Of a stretch of DNA of 64,000 nt, positions 16,395 to 24,932 are shown piece by piece. The position numbers were made by a program, and so were the translations under genes. The stretch is from Pseudomonadota bacterium (lineage in GTDB: Bacteria; Pseudomonadota; Gammaproteobacteria; Steroidobacterales; Woeseiaceae), in the NCBI GenBank assembly GCA_022572185.1, contig JACZWL010000012.1, forward strand, positions 1-64,000, read 5' to 3'. Each line of letters opens with the position of its first letter. The first letter of the stretch is position 1. The notes beneath the pieces were generated by a model. That model saw only the letters and a program-made list of their open reading frames with translations. It had not been told where the DNA came from and ran no database searches.

Positions 16395-18080
16395 TCAGTG
16401 GGCGCAGTCCGCCTGCATCTCGTCCGCGCAGCTCTCGTAAACCAGATCGCCGCCGACCCAGGTCTGAAAAACCTGAATATCGTCGATCTCACTCTCCGGG
16501 ATCTCAAAGAAATCGCGATCGACCACGATGAAGTCAGCCCACTTGCCGGCTTCGAGGCTGCCGAGGCGATCTTCCTGATGTGCGGCATAGGCCGGGGCCC
16601 AGGTAAATGAGTGCAGCGCCTCCTCGCGCGTCAGTGCCTCGCCGGCATACCAGCCGCCCTCCGGCAGGCCGGCGCGGCTCTTGCGGGTGACTGACGCGTA
16701 CAGCCCATGCATCGGGTTTGCCAGTTCGACCGGGAAATCCGAGCCGTTGGCAATGATGACGCCGGCGTCGAGGAACTTGCGCCAGGCGTATGCGCCCTTG
16801 ATTCTTTCCGGGCCCACGCGGTCTTCAGCCATGTTCATATCGCTGGTTGCGTGAGTCGCCTGCATCGATGCAATGACGCCGAGCTCTGCGAAGCGGGGAA
16901 TATCCTCGAGTCGTACGACCTGTACGTGTTCGATACGATTGCGCAGCTGAGAGGGCTTGCCACCCTGAGCCTTGTCAAAGGCATCAAGTGCCATCTTGTT
17001 GCCGAGATCGCCAATTGCATGAATAGCGACCTGGAATCCCATGTCGTTCGCTTTCCTGACAAATCCGTCCAGCTCTTCCTGAGACCAGTACGGCAGGCCT
17101 CGGTTCTCGACATCATCGTCATAGGGTTCGAACATTGCGGCGCCACGGCTGCCGAACGCCCCGTCGACCATGAGCTTGACAGCCGCAATTACCAGGTGGT
17201 CGTTGCCATAGGAAGAAATCGGTTTGCCAATGGCGTCGAGATTTTCGCCAGCCCCCATCACCATGGCGTAAATACGCATGTTCATTTCCTGGTCATCCGC
17301 CATCGACATATAGGTTTCGGCTTCCGTGATATTGATCCCGGCATCGTGCACGCTGGTCAGGCCAAGCGAGGTCAGTTGTCTGAACGCTGCCAGAAACGCC
17401 TTCCTGTAGTCTTCCTTTGTCGGCGGCGGGATCTTGCTGAAAACCAGATTCATCGCCTTGTCGACCAGCGTGCCCGTCGCATGCCCGTCGGAATCACGGA
17501 TAATCTTGCCGCCGAACGGATCCGGCGTGTCGTCATCAATGCCGGCGATCGCCAGCGCCTTGCTGTTTGCCCAGCCGGCGTGGCCGTCAATACGCCGCAG
17601 CCATACCGGGCGGTCGGCAACGACGGCATCGATGCGGGCTGCCGTCGGGAACTCCTTTACCGGCCAGAGCACCTGGTTCCAGCCGCGGCCCTTGATCCAG
17701 GCGGAGCCAGGATTCGCTTTGTCGTAGGCAGCAATACGTTCAACTGCGTGTTCGACGCTCGGCGTCCCGGCGAGGTTCAGTTGTACATTCAGGAATCCCT
17801 GATTCGCAACATGCGCGTGCGAATCAACAAGTCCGGGCAACACGAACCGGCCGCGGCCGTCGATCTGCCTCGCATCCGCGTGCCCGGCGAGCAGCTCGTC
17901 TGTACCCGTGGCGACGATGCGGCCTTCGTCGTCAAAAATCAGAACACTGAACTGCCTGATGTCGTCATTGGCCGTGGATGTATAGCCGGTCACCGAATGC
18001 AGCAGCGTATCGGCTCCCGCCGACGCACAAAGGCCCGTGAGGCATGCAAGATAAACAATGGTTCCTAAAATCGAATTCAA
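16395..18080 (-). CDS. Exported amidohydrolase (YtcJ-like, amidohydrolase 3 family)
   Basis: Protein of 561 aa from a TTG at 18080, chosen because AAGGA lies 8 bp upstream and a signal peptide follows immediately (NSILGTIVYLACLTGLCASAGA). An ATG at 18137 is an alternative. It contains GLVDSHAHV (first metal-binding HxH), WIKGRGWNQ, HAIGDLGNKMALDAF and NGSDFPVELANP, all typical of YtcJ-like metal-dependent hydrolases. The substrate is unknown. An internal tail CADEMQADCAH ends the protein. Confidence 0.85.
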   Translation of the reverse strand: MNSILGTIVYLACLTGLCASAGADTLLHSVTGYTSTANDDIRQFSVLIFDDEGRIVATGTDELLAGHADARQIDGRGRFVLPGLVDSHAHVANQGFLNVQLNLAGTPSVEHAVERIAAYDKANPGSAWIKGRGWNQVLWPVKEFPTAARIDAVVADRPVWLRRIDGHAGWANSKALAIAGIDDDTPDPFGGKIIRDSDGHATGTLVDKAMNLVFSKIPPPTKEDYRKAFLAAFRQLTSLGLTSVHDAGINITEAETYMSMADDQEMNMRIYAMVMGAGENLDAIGKPISSYGNDHLVIAAVKLMVDGAFGSRGAAMFEPYDDDVENRGLPYWSQEELDGFVRKANDMGFQVAIHAIGDLGNKMALDAFDKAQGGKPSQLRNRIEHVQVVRLEDIPRFAELGVIASMQATHATSDMNMAEDRVGPERIKGAYAWRKFLDAGVIIANGSDFPVELANPMHGLYASVTRKSRAGLPEGGWYAGEALTREEALHSFTWAPAYAAHQEDRLGSLEAGKWADFIVVDRDFFEIPESEIDDIQVFQTWVGGDLVYESCADEMQADCAH

Positions 18081-18260
18081 AACATGATTCCTTGATATCG
18101 ATCCGGCTTGGCTGCGTCCTGTTCTTTTGCCCGACATTGTATGCAGTGACGGGCCTGAATAGCTAATATTGCCCCTTTGCGCCGGCGGCACATAATGTGG
18201 GGTGTGTTTTGATGAGAAGTCTCCTTATGAGCAGCAATTGCACCAGCTGAACCGCGGCGA

Positions 18261-18979
18261 ATGAGTACCTTGCTACTTGTACGGCATGGCCAGGCCAGGC
18301 TCTTTACCGGCAAAATGATCGGCTGTCCGATCTCGGCCTGAGCCAGGCCGAGGCCCTGGCCGATTTCTGGCTGGAACGGGGAATCCGGCCGGACAGCGTC
18401 TTTTCAGGCTCCATGATTCGACAGCGGCAGACGGCGGACGCGGTCGGCAAACTGTTCATGACGCATGGCGAGGCGTGGCCGGACCTGCAGGAGAATACTG
18501 GTCTGAACGAGTATCCGGCGAAGGAGATTACCGAATCACTGGTGAGTGCGCTGCGCCATACGGATTCTACCCTTGATCGGCTGGCAGCCGATCTCGAGTC
18601 ATCGGAGACTCATGCCGACAAATACCGGCACCTGCATCGCTTGCTTGAAGCCGTCATGGCCCGATGGGTTTCGAACGATTATGGCGATGCCGACGTGCCG
18701 CTCAGCTGGCAGACATTCAGCGGCAGCGTAAGGACGGCGCTTCGCGATGTCATGTCGAACGCAGGGCGCGGCAAGACTATTGCGGTATTTACCTCTGGTG
18801 GTCCTGTCGCGATCAGCGTGCAAACGATTTTGCAGGCGCCCGAGATCAAGGCGGCGGAGTTAAACTGGCGCGTGTACAACTGTTCCGTGACCCGATACAC
18901 GTTCAGCGGCGAGCGAGTGTCGCTCGACTCGTTCAACGATGTGTCGCATCTGCCGGTCGATATGCAGTCATATCGTTGA
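18261..18979 (+). pseudogene. Histidine phosphatase-family gene, frameshifted by a 5-bp tandem duplication
   Basis: The ATG at 18261 starts STLLLVRHGQA, the phosphohistidine motif of the PGM-like family. The downstream frame then reads NDRLSDLGLSQAEALADFW and later VFTSGGPVAISVQT, giving a full ~237-aa protein. The two frames are joined only if one copy of a duplicated pentamer is removed: GGCCAGGCCAGG (~18288-18299) would become GGCCAGG and restore RHGQALYRQNDRLS. As it stands, translation stops at a TGA near 18338. The rest of the gene looks intact, so this is a recent mutation, a contingency-type slip or an assembly error. Confidence 0.8.
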
Positions 18980-19146
18980 GTGCGCCAGGGCACCGAGGCT
19001 AATCAGGGCGCGGAGAGCAGATCGCCCTGGCCTCGATTGCCGCGCAAATCGTTCCAGGCCGGATGAATCTGGCCAGTTGTCGTGTCATGTCTGACCGGTA
19101 CCGGCGTGCGGCTGTAAGTGAGGATTCCGGCCCAAGTTGTTGATTC

Positions 19147-19164
19147 CTCGGCAGTGGTGCCGAG
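19147..19164. repeat. 7-bp stem-loop
   Basis: CTCGGCA-GTGG-TGCCGAG is a perfect stem with a 4-nt loop and no T-run afterwards. Its function is unknown. Confidence 0.5.
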
Positions 19165-19246
19165 ACAACAAGAAGGATTTGTGGCTAATTTACCACAATA
19201 GTCGATGTAAAATCTGGGTATGGTTTCAATCTACCTAAGAAATTGA

Positions 19247-19381
19247 CATAAGACGGTATTTCTGCGAAGTTCAGACCCTGAATTTAGTCGTCTTTCAACA
19301 ACAGCAAGGCGGCTGACAGATTTCGACGACACCTTCAGGTACGACTTGGCGGGGGGCCGCAAGGCCAAGACCAAGTACTGA
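19247..19381 (+). pseudogene. Possible C-terminal relic of a plus-strand gene
   Basis: An open frame of 44 codons after an in-frame TGA (19244) encodes ...TDFDDTFRYDLAGG-RKAKTKY and ends in TGA-TGA. A textbook terminator begins 8 bp later, which argues that this was once a real gene end. No start codon or family is visible, so it is only tentative. Confidence 0.3.
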
Positions 19382-19388
19382 TGATGGT

Positions 19389-19419
19389 AAAGCGGCTCCC
19401 ACAGGGAGTCGCTTTTTTT
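19389..19419 (+). terminator. Rho-independent terminator
   Basis: AAAGCGGCTCCC and GGGAGTCGCTTT pair around an ACA loop with one G-U pair, followed by seven T. It serves the gene or relic ending at 19381, or read-through from the histidine phosphatase. Confidence 0.85.
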
Positions 19420-19434
19420 GGACCTTCTTTTCTC

Positions 19435-19474
19435 AGGGGTCGAACCGCTAAGCCGGCTTAGCGGTTCGACCCCT
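19435..19474. repeat. 40-bp perfect palindrome
   Basis: Arms of 20 bp (AGGGGTCGAACCGCTAAGCC and its exact complement) meet with no spacer. With one mismatch the symmetry extends to about 19429-19480. It overlaps the stop codon of the minus-strand CoxL-like gene and lies 15 bp after a plus-strand terminator. It lacks a U-tract in either direction. Confidence 0.9.
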
Positions 19475-21788
19475 AAGAAACATGCAGAAGCTTCCAGATC
19501 TTGTGCGGCGTCAATGGCATGTCGATGTGATCGATTCCACGGGGTGACAATGCGTCCAGGACGGCACTCACGAGGGCGGGCGCCGCGCCGATCGTGCCGG
19601 CCTCGCCCGCACCCTTGATGCCGAGCGGGTTGCGCGGCGACTCGATTTCCTGGTAATGAAATTCGACATCGGGGACCCAGTCGGCGCGTGGCATGGTGTA
19701 GTCGATGAATGAGCCTGTAAGCAACTGACCGCTGTCCGGATCGTAAATCGCTTCTTCGCACAGGGCCTGGCCGAGTCCCTGTGCAGTACCCCCTACGATC
19801 TGACCTTCAAGAATGAGTGGATTGACGACCGTGCCAACGTCGTCCTCGATCGTGTAGCGAAGGATTTCGACGACGCCGGTATCGGGGTCTATTTCGACTT
19901 CGCAGATGTGGCAGCCATTGGGAAAAGTTCCGCCTTCGGGTGCAAATCTCGCCGTGCTCGAGAGTCCGGGTTCCACGTCTTCGGGTGTATGCGCATCGTC
20001 GAAAGAAGCCACTGCGACTTCTGCCAACAATACCGACCTGTCCGTACCGGCGATCCGATACGCTCCCTTATGGAATTCGATATCGGTTACCGCGGCCTCC
20101 AGTACCTCGGCCGCCATCTTTCGACCGCTGTCGATTAATTTTTTTACGGTCCCGAACAGTGCCGAGCCACCGATCACCATGGAGCGCGAGCCACCTGTGC
20201 CTTCGCCCGTCGGAATCCTCTGGCTGTCACCCTGTATCACATCGATTTGATCCAGGTCGATGCCGAGGCCGGCCGCTACCATCTGGCCGAAACTGGTTTC
20301 ATGGCCCTGACCGGATGACTGCGTGCCCACCAGCACCGTGACTCGCCCGTCCCGTTCGAAATTGATGACTGTATCTTCGCCGCCGAATGCGGAGCAGATT
20401 TCGACGTAATAACTCAGGCCAATACCACGTAGCTTGCCGTTGCCGGCGCTCTGCGCCTGTCGATCCCCGCATCCCGACCAGTCGGCCCGCGCCAGGGCTG
20501 AGTCGAGCAGCCCTTGATACTCTCCTGAGTCGTACACCCGGCCGGTAAACGTTTTGTACGGAAATTGCTCGGGTGAAATGAAGTTGCGGCGTCGTATGTC
20601 ATCCCTCGGAATATCGAGTTCACCAGCTGCTTTGTCGACCAGCCGCTCGATCAGATAGGTAGCTTCAGGCCGGCCTGCGCCGCGATATGCATCGACCGGT
20701 ACGGTATTGGTCATGACCGTGCTTATGTCGACGTAACCGGTCGGAATGTCATAGCATCCGGGCGCCATGCTGGCCCCGAACCACGGCAGGATCGGGCCGG
20801 CCTGCGAACAGTAGGCACCGGTATTGCCGGTAATCGATGCCCGCATCGCGAGGAATTGCCCGTTATTATCGAGAGCGAGTTCCGCATGGCTGACGTGGTC
20901 ACGACCATGCAAATCGCTCAAAAAACTCTCGGTCCGGTCGGCGATCCACTTGATGGGACGGCTGAGCACTCTCGCCGCATGCAGAGCAACTACAGTTTCG
21001 CACTGCAGAAAGAATTTGAGGCCGAATGCACCGCCAACATCGGGCGAAATAACATGCAGCATCTCCGGTGCGATATCGATGCAATGAAGAACGCGATCGT
21101 GTAGTACGTGTACACTCTGGCAGCCCTGATAGAGCGTAATTTTTCCGCTCGTTGAGTCAAAATCCACGACGCAGCCACGTGGTTCCATCGCGGTAGGCGC
21201 CAGACGATTGTTGACGATGTCGATCGATACAACGTGGTCGGCTTGTTCGAAAACTGCGTCCGTCGCTTTTCTGTCGCCGTGTTCCAGAACGCCAAGCAGG
21301 TTTCCTGCCAGGTCTGCGTGAATGATTTTCGCACTGTCGCGGAGTGCGTCCGCAATGGTTACCGCGGCGTCGATCTCGTCGACGTCGAATTCGATCAGCT
21401 CGGCCGCATCTTTCGCCGCGGCGAGCGATTCGGCAACGATGCCTGCAACGGGCTCGCCCACATAGCGAACACGGTCTCGCGCCAACGGTGGTTGTTCCAG
21501 TGCGTCTCTGGGCTCGGCCAGCGTACTTCCCGGCATGTCAGCGCCGGGCAAATCCCTGACGCCGGCATCGGTCAGGTCCCGGGACGTGAAAACTGCGACA
21601 ACACCGGGCGACCGACGGGCCTCACTGACATCGAGCTGCGCAATGGTGCCGTGGGAGAATGGTGATCGGAGCAAATACAGATACGCCTGGCCGCCAATCG
21701 AGATGTCGCCGGTGTATTGGCCGTGTCCCGTTAGGAATCGCTGATCTTCGACACGCCTGATGGCCTGACCGGTTCCGAATTTGCCCAC
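19473..21788 (-). CDS. Molybdopterin-dependent hydroxylase large subunit, form-II CoxL-like
   Basis: Protein of 771 aa matching the xanthine oxidase/CO dehydrogenase large-subunit family from start (GTGQAIRRVEDQRFLTG) to end. The active-site loop is AYRGAGR (367-373), the form-II signature, not the AYXCSFR of true CO dehydrogenase. The catalytic Glu729 lies in GAGEAGTIG. Such enzymes hydroxylate aldehydes or N-heterocycles and normally need a 2Fe-2S subunit and an FAD subunit. Neither is encoded nearby, so partners must come from elsewhere. No Tat signal is visible, so it is cytoplasmic. It ends inside a 40-bp palindrome. Confidence 0.88.
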   Translation of the reverse strand: MGKFGTGQAIRRVEDQRFLTGHGQYTGDISIGGQAYLYLLRSPFSHGTIAQLDVSEARRSPGVVAVFTSRDLTDAGVRDLPGADMPGSTLAEPRDALEQPPLARDRVRYVGEPVAGIVAESLAAAKDAAELIEFDVDEIDAAVTIADALRDSAKIIHADLAGNLLGVLEHGDRKATDAVFEQADHVVSIDIVNNRLAPTAMEPRGCVVDFDSTSGKITLYQGCQSVHVLHDRVLHCIDIAPEMLHVISPDVGGAFGLKFFLQCETVVALHAARVLSRPIKWIADRTESFLSDLHGRDHVSHAELALDNNGQFLAMRASITGNTGAYCSQAGPILPWFGASMAPGCYDIPTGYVDISTVMTNTVPVDAYRGAGRPEATYLIERLVDKAAGELDIPRDDIRRRNFISPEQFPYKTFTGRVYDSGEYQGLLDSALARADWSGCGDRQAQSAGNGKLRGIGLSYYVEICSAFGGEDTVINFERDGRVTVLVGTQSSGQGHETSFGQMVAAGLGIDLDQIDVIQGDSQRIPTGEGTGGSRSMVIGGSALFGTVKKLIDSGRKMAAEVLEAAVTDIEFHKGAYRIAGTDRSVLLAEVAVASFDDAHTPEDVEPGLSSTARFAPEGGTFPNGCHICEVEIDPDTGVVEILRYTIEDDVGTVVNPLILEGQIVGGTAQGLGQALCEEAIYDPDSGQLLTGSFIDYTMPRADWVPDVEFHYQEIESPRNPLGIKGAGEAGTIGAAPALVSAVLDALSPRGIDHIDMPLTPHKIWKLLHVS

Positions 21789-21866
21789 GTTGTAACTCTA
21801 CCCGTTGGATTCTTGTTCAAGCCCGCATTTTGCGGCTGGCAATTGCTGTTTTCAAACCGTTGCGAT

Positions 21867-22745
21867 TCAAAGGAGCTTGTTTCTCCATTCTGCAATCGCT
21901 TTGCCGATTTCGTCCGGCGAATCCTCCTGCAGGAAGTGGTTGCCTTTGACGGTCACTTCCTGTTGATTCTTCCAGGCTCGGCAAAACTCGCGCTGTGGCC
22001 CGACCAGAATCGCACCCGGTTCCGCATTGATAAACAGCTTCGGAATGTCCGAGCTGCATATCCAATCCGAATATCCGGCGACGATGTCGTGGACATCCTG
22101 TGGCTCGCCTTCGATCGGGATCTGCCGTGGCCAGGTCAGGGTCGGGCGCCGGTCCTCTCCCGGGTTCAGGAACGGCCGCCGATAAACATTCATCTCGTCT
22201 TCAGTCAAATCACGCAGCACGGACCCTGGCAGCACCCGTTCGACGAACATGTTCTTGTCCAGCACCATGGCCTCACCGGCTGCGGATCGAAAACCCTGGA
22301 AAACAGCCCTTGCCGCCTCGGGCCACTCGTCCCAGGTGACCGGCCTGACGATCGCTTCCATGTAAGCGATACCCAATACCGCATCCGGGTGCTGCTGCGC
22401 CCAGTCAAAGCCGAGTGCGGAACCCCAGTCGTGTATGACCAGGGTGACCCGGTCGCTGACGCCCAGCGCTTGCCAGGCTGCAAACAAATACTCACGATGC
22501 TCGACGTAGCGATAGCTGTCCGGGCCCGGATTATCCAGCTTGTCCGAATCGCCCATGCCGATGAGATCGACCGCAATGCAGCGTCCCTGGTCCGCCAGGT
22601 GGGGCATGATATTACGCCAGAGATAGGACGAGGTCGGATTGCCGTGCTGAAACACGATAGGATCGCCCTTGCCCATTTCGACATACGCCATTCTCTTGCC
22701 CTGCACGTCGATAAATTGCTTTGTCGGTTCTTCGGCGCTCAACAT
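21867..22745 (-). CDS. dhaA: Haloalkane dehalogenase (HLD-II type)
   Basis: Protein of 292 aa, matching DhaA length. The ATG at 22745 has a GAGGAA SD; an upstream ATG at 22811 lies inside a palindromic repeat and is rejected. Catalytic residues fit the HLD-II subfamily: nucleophile Asp106 with Trp107 (HDWGSALGF), acid Glu130 (AYMEA), His270 (GNHFLQED), and halide-binding Asn36 (HGNPTSS). It hydrolyses carbon-halogen bonds in haloalkanes to alcohols. It is a single gene with no dehalogenation operon around it. Natural substrates in marine bacteria are uncertain. Confidence 0.9.
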   Translation of the reverse strand: MLSAEEPTKQFIDVQGKRMAYVEMGKGDPIVFQHGNPTSSYLWRNIMPHLADQGRCIAVDLIGMGDSDKLDNPGPDSYRYVEHREYLFAAWQALGVSDRVTLVIHDWGSALGFDWAQQHPDAVLGIAYMEAIVRPVTWDEWPEAARAVFQGFRSAAGEAMVLDKNMFVERVLPGSVLRDLTEDEMNVYRRPFLNPGEDRRPTLTWPRQIPIEGEPQDVHDIVAGYSDWICSSDIPKLFINAEPGAILVGPQREFCRAWKNQQEVTVKGNHFLQEDSPDEIGKAIAEWRNKLL

Positions 22746-22777
22746 AAAGAGATTCCTCGTGGCTTGATCAATGACAG

Positions 22778-22814
22778 CTGGTGGTCCATCAACATAACCT
22801 TGTTGGACCACCAG
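22778..22814. repeat. 37-bp palindromic element B (related to MITE termini)
   Basis: CTGGTGGTCCA (22778-22788) and TGGACCACCAG (22804-22814) flank the 15-nt loop TCAACATAACCTTGT. It has the same architecture as element A and lies in the 5' region of the dehalogenase gene, between it and a divergent symporter operon. Confidence 0.85.
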
Positions 22815-22893
22815 GATTGAGCCGTGAATATTGGATTATGCTCTGTTAGATTGTGCGCTAACAAATTACAGGCAATATTCACAAGGGACGCTA

Positions 22894-23151
22894 ATGACAC
22901 CGGCAAACCGTTCGGCCTACTGGCGCGCCAACCTGAGGCTTGTCGGCGCATGTCTCGTCATCTGGTTCGCATGCTCCTATGGTTTCGGCATCCTGCTCGT
23001 CGAGCAGCTTAACCGTATTCGTGTCGGCGGCTTCCAACTGGGATTCTGGTTCGCGCAACAGGGCTCGATATACATATTCGTGCTGCTGATCTTTTTCTAT
23101 GCCTGGCGCATGAACAAGATTGACCAGAAATTCGACGTTCACGAAGACTGA
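22894..23151 (+). CDS. Small subunit of a sodium/solute symporter (DUF4212)
   Basis: Protein of 85 aa from the ATG at 22894 (AAGGGA SD). Two membrane helices (~15-40 and ~52-72) and the motifs NRSAYWRANLRL and FWFAQQGSIYIFVLLIFFYAWRMN are diagnostic of DUF4212. It is always found just upstream of an SSS-family symporter, here at 9 bp. Its role is probably assembly or regulation of that carrier. Confidence 0.88.
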   Translation: MTPANRSAYWRANLRLVGACLVIWFACSYGFGILLVEQLNRIRVGGFQLGFWFAQQGSIYIFVLLIFFYAWRMNKIDQKFDVHED

Positions 23152-23160
23152 GTCAGGCGC

Positions 23161-24921
23161 GTGGAACTCAAGGCACTGACTTATCTGGTCGTTGGCGCAA
23201 GCTTTGCGCTCTATATCGGCATTGCAATCTGGTCTCGTGCGCACAGCACCAGCGACTTCTACATAGCGGGCAAGGGCGTGTCCCCCGTGGCAAACGGCAT
23301 GGCGACGGCCGCCGACTGGATGAGCGCGGCTTCGTTCATCTCAATGGCAGGACTCATCGCTTTCCTCGGGTATGACGGTTCCGTTTATCTGATGGGCTGG
23401 ACCGGCGGTTATGTCCTGCTCGCTTTGTTTCTCGCCCCTTACCTGCGCAAGTTCGGCAAGTTCACCGTGCCTGAGTTCATCGCCGAACGATATTATTCGA
23501 AAACAGCGCGCATCGTTGCCGTCATTTGCCTGATCTTTATTTCCTTTACCTATGTCGCCGGCCAGATGCGCGGAGTCGGCATCGTTTTCTCTCGATTTCT
23601 GGAAGTCGATGTGACTATCGGTCTCATTATCGGCATGGGTGTCGTCTTCATTTATGCCGTATTGGGCGGCATGAAGGGTATTACCTATACACAGGTCGCC
23701 CAGTATTGCGTATTGATCTTTGCTTATACAGTGCCGGCGATCTTCATCGCGATTCAGATCACAGGCAATGCAATTCCACAACTCGCTTTTGGCAGTGAAA
23801 TTACAGGCTCGGGGGTCAGTCTCCTCGACAAACTTGACGACATCGTCACATCGCTGGGTTTCGATCAATATACGAGCGGAACGAAGAGCCGGATTGATGT
23901 TTTCTGCATTACCCTGGCCCTGATGGCGGGCACGGCGGGCCTGCCGCATGTGATCGTCAGGTTCTTCACCGTACCGAAGGTGCGTGATGCGCGTACCTCC
24001 GCCGGCTATGCCTTGCTCTTTATTGCGATCCTGTACACGACCGCCCCGGCCGTCGGCGCCATGGCCAGATACAACCTCATCAACACCATGCAGCCGGGCG
24101 AGATCGGTGCTGTCGATGGCAACCTCCTGTATGCGGACCGGCCGGCCTGGTTTGACACCTGGCAGCAGACCGGCCTGGTACAGTTCGAGGACAAGAATGG
24201 CGATGGGCGCATCCAGTATTACAACGACGCCAATGCCGAGTTCGCCGAAACCGCGAAAGCGTATGGCTGGCAGGGCAATGAACTCAGTGTCGACCGCGAC
24301 ATCATGGTGCTTGCGAACCCCGAGATTGCGGGATTGCCGACGTGGGTCATCGCGCTGGTCGCCGCCGGCGGCATTGCCGCGGCACTCTCGACCGCAGCAG
24401 GCCTCCTGCTCGTTATTTCCGCCGCCGTGTCACACGACCTGATCAAGGGTATTTTCCTGCCCGACATCTCGGAGAAAAAAGAGCTGCTGGCAGGCCGCAT
24501 TGCCGCGGCGTTCGCCATCATGGTGGCCGGCTACCTCGGATTCGATCCGCCGGGATGGGTCGCTCAAGTCGTTGCATTCGCTTTTGGCCTTGCCGCAGCG
24601 TCATTATTCCCCGTGATCCTGCTCGGCATCTTTTTCAAGCGTGCGAACAAACAGGGTGCGATCGCCGGTATGCTGACCGGGCTGTTCTTCACCTACGGCT
24701 ACATTGAGTACTTCAAGGGCCTGTTCCTGAAGTGGGCCGGTTCTCCATGGGGCGAGAACGTTACGGAACACTGGCTGTTCGGCATTTCTCCGGAAGGCAT
24801 AGGCGTCGTCGGCATGGTCCTGAATTTTTTCGTCATCGTCGCAGTCAGCTACATGACGCCGGCACCGCCGGAACGCATCCAGCACCTGGTCGAAGATATT
24901 CGCGTACCCAGATCACTCTAA
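23161..24921 (+). CDS. Sodium:solute symporter, VC_2705/ActP-like subfamily
   Basis: Protein of 586 aa from a GTG. It has about 13 membrane segments and the SSS motifs SDFYIAGKGVSPVANGMATAADWMSAASF and TAGLPHVIVRFFTV. A soluble insertion with acidic residues (FEDKNGDGRIQYYNDANAEF, an EF-hand-like DxNxDGxI loop) lies at ~340-370. The family takes up acetate and other monocarboxylates with Na+. It pairs with the DUF4212 subunit and is followed at 11 bp by a peptidase gene. Confidence 0.9.
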   Translation: MELKALTYLVVGASFALYIGIAIWSRAHSTSDFYIAGKGVSPVANGMATAADWMSAASFISMAGLIAFLGYDGSVYLMGWTGGYVLLALFLAPYLRKFGKFTVPEFIAERYYSKTARIVAVICLIFISFTYVAGQMRGVGIVFSRFLEVDVTIGLIIGMGVVFIYAVLGGMKGITYTQVAQYCVLIFAYTVPAIFIAIQITGNAIPQLAFGSEITGSGVSLLDKLDDIVTSLGFDQYTSGTKSRIDVFCITLALMAGTAGLPHVIVRFFTVPKVRDARTSAGYALLFIAILYTTAPAVGAMARYNLINTMQPGEIGAVDGNLLYADRPAWFDTWQQTGLVQFEDKNGDGRIQYYNDANAEFAETAKAYGWQGNELSVDRDIMVLANPEIAGLPTWVIALVAAGGIAAALSTAAGLLLVISAAVSHDLIKGIFLPDISEKKELLAGRIAAAFAIMVAGYLGFDPPGWVAQVVAFAFGLAAASLFPVILLGIFFKRANKQGAIAGMLTGLFFTYGYIEYFKGLFLKWAGSPWGENVTEHWLFGISPEGIGVVGMVLNFFVIVAVSYMTPAPPERIQHLVEDIRVPRSL

Positions 24922-24932
24922 AGGACGAACAG

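Larger units (their letters stand above)
18980..19472. other. Intergenic stretch with hairpins and a gene relic
   Basis: This region between the histidine phosphatase and the CoxL-like gene carries a small hairpin (19147-19164), a short C-terminal coding relic (19247-19381), an intrinsic terminator (19389-19419) and most of a 40-bp palindrome (19435-19474). I see no complete gene. Confidence 0.6.

Noticed and set aside
16707-18068. Long open frame of 453 codons on the plus strand
   Set aside because: It lies fully antisense to the clearly recognisable amidohydrolase and has no SD or family features. GC-rich codon bias commonly opens such frames.
19435-19474. Palindrome as a classic intrinsic terminator
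   Set aside because: Neither strand has a U-tract after the stem. It was kept as a repeat of unknown role.
22746-22811. Upstream ATG extending the haloalkane dehalogenase by 22 residues
   Set aside because: The extension is translation of the palindromic element B. The ATG at 22745 has a good SD and fits the family length.
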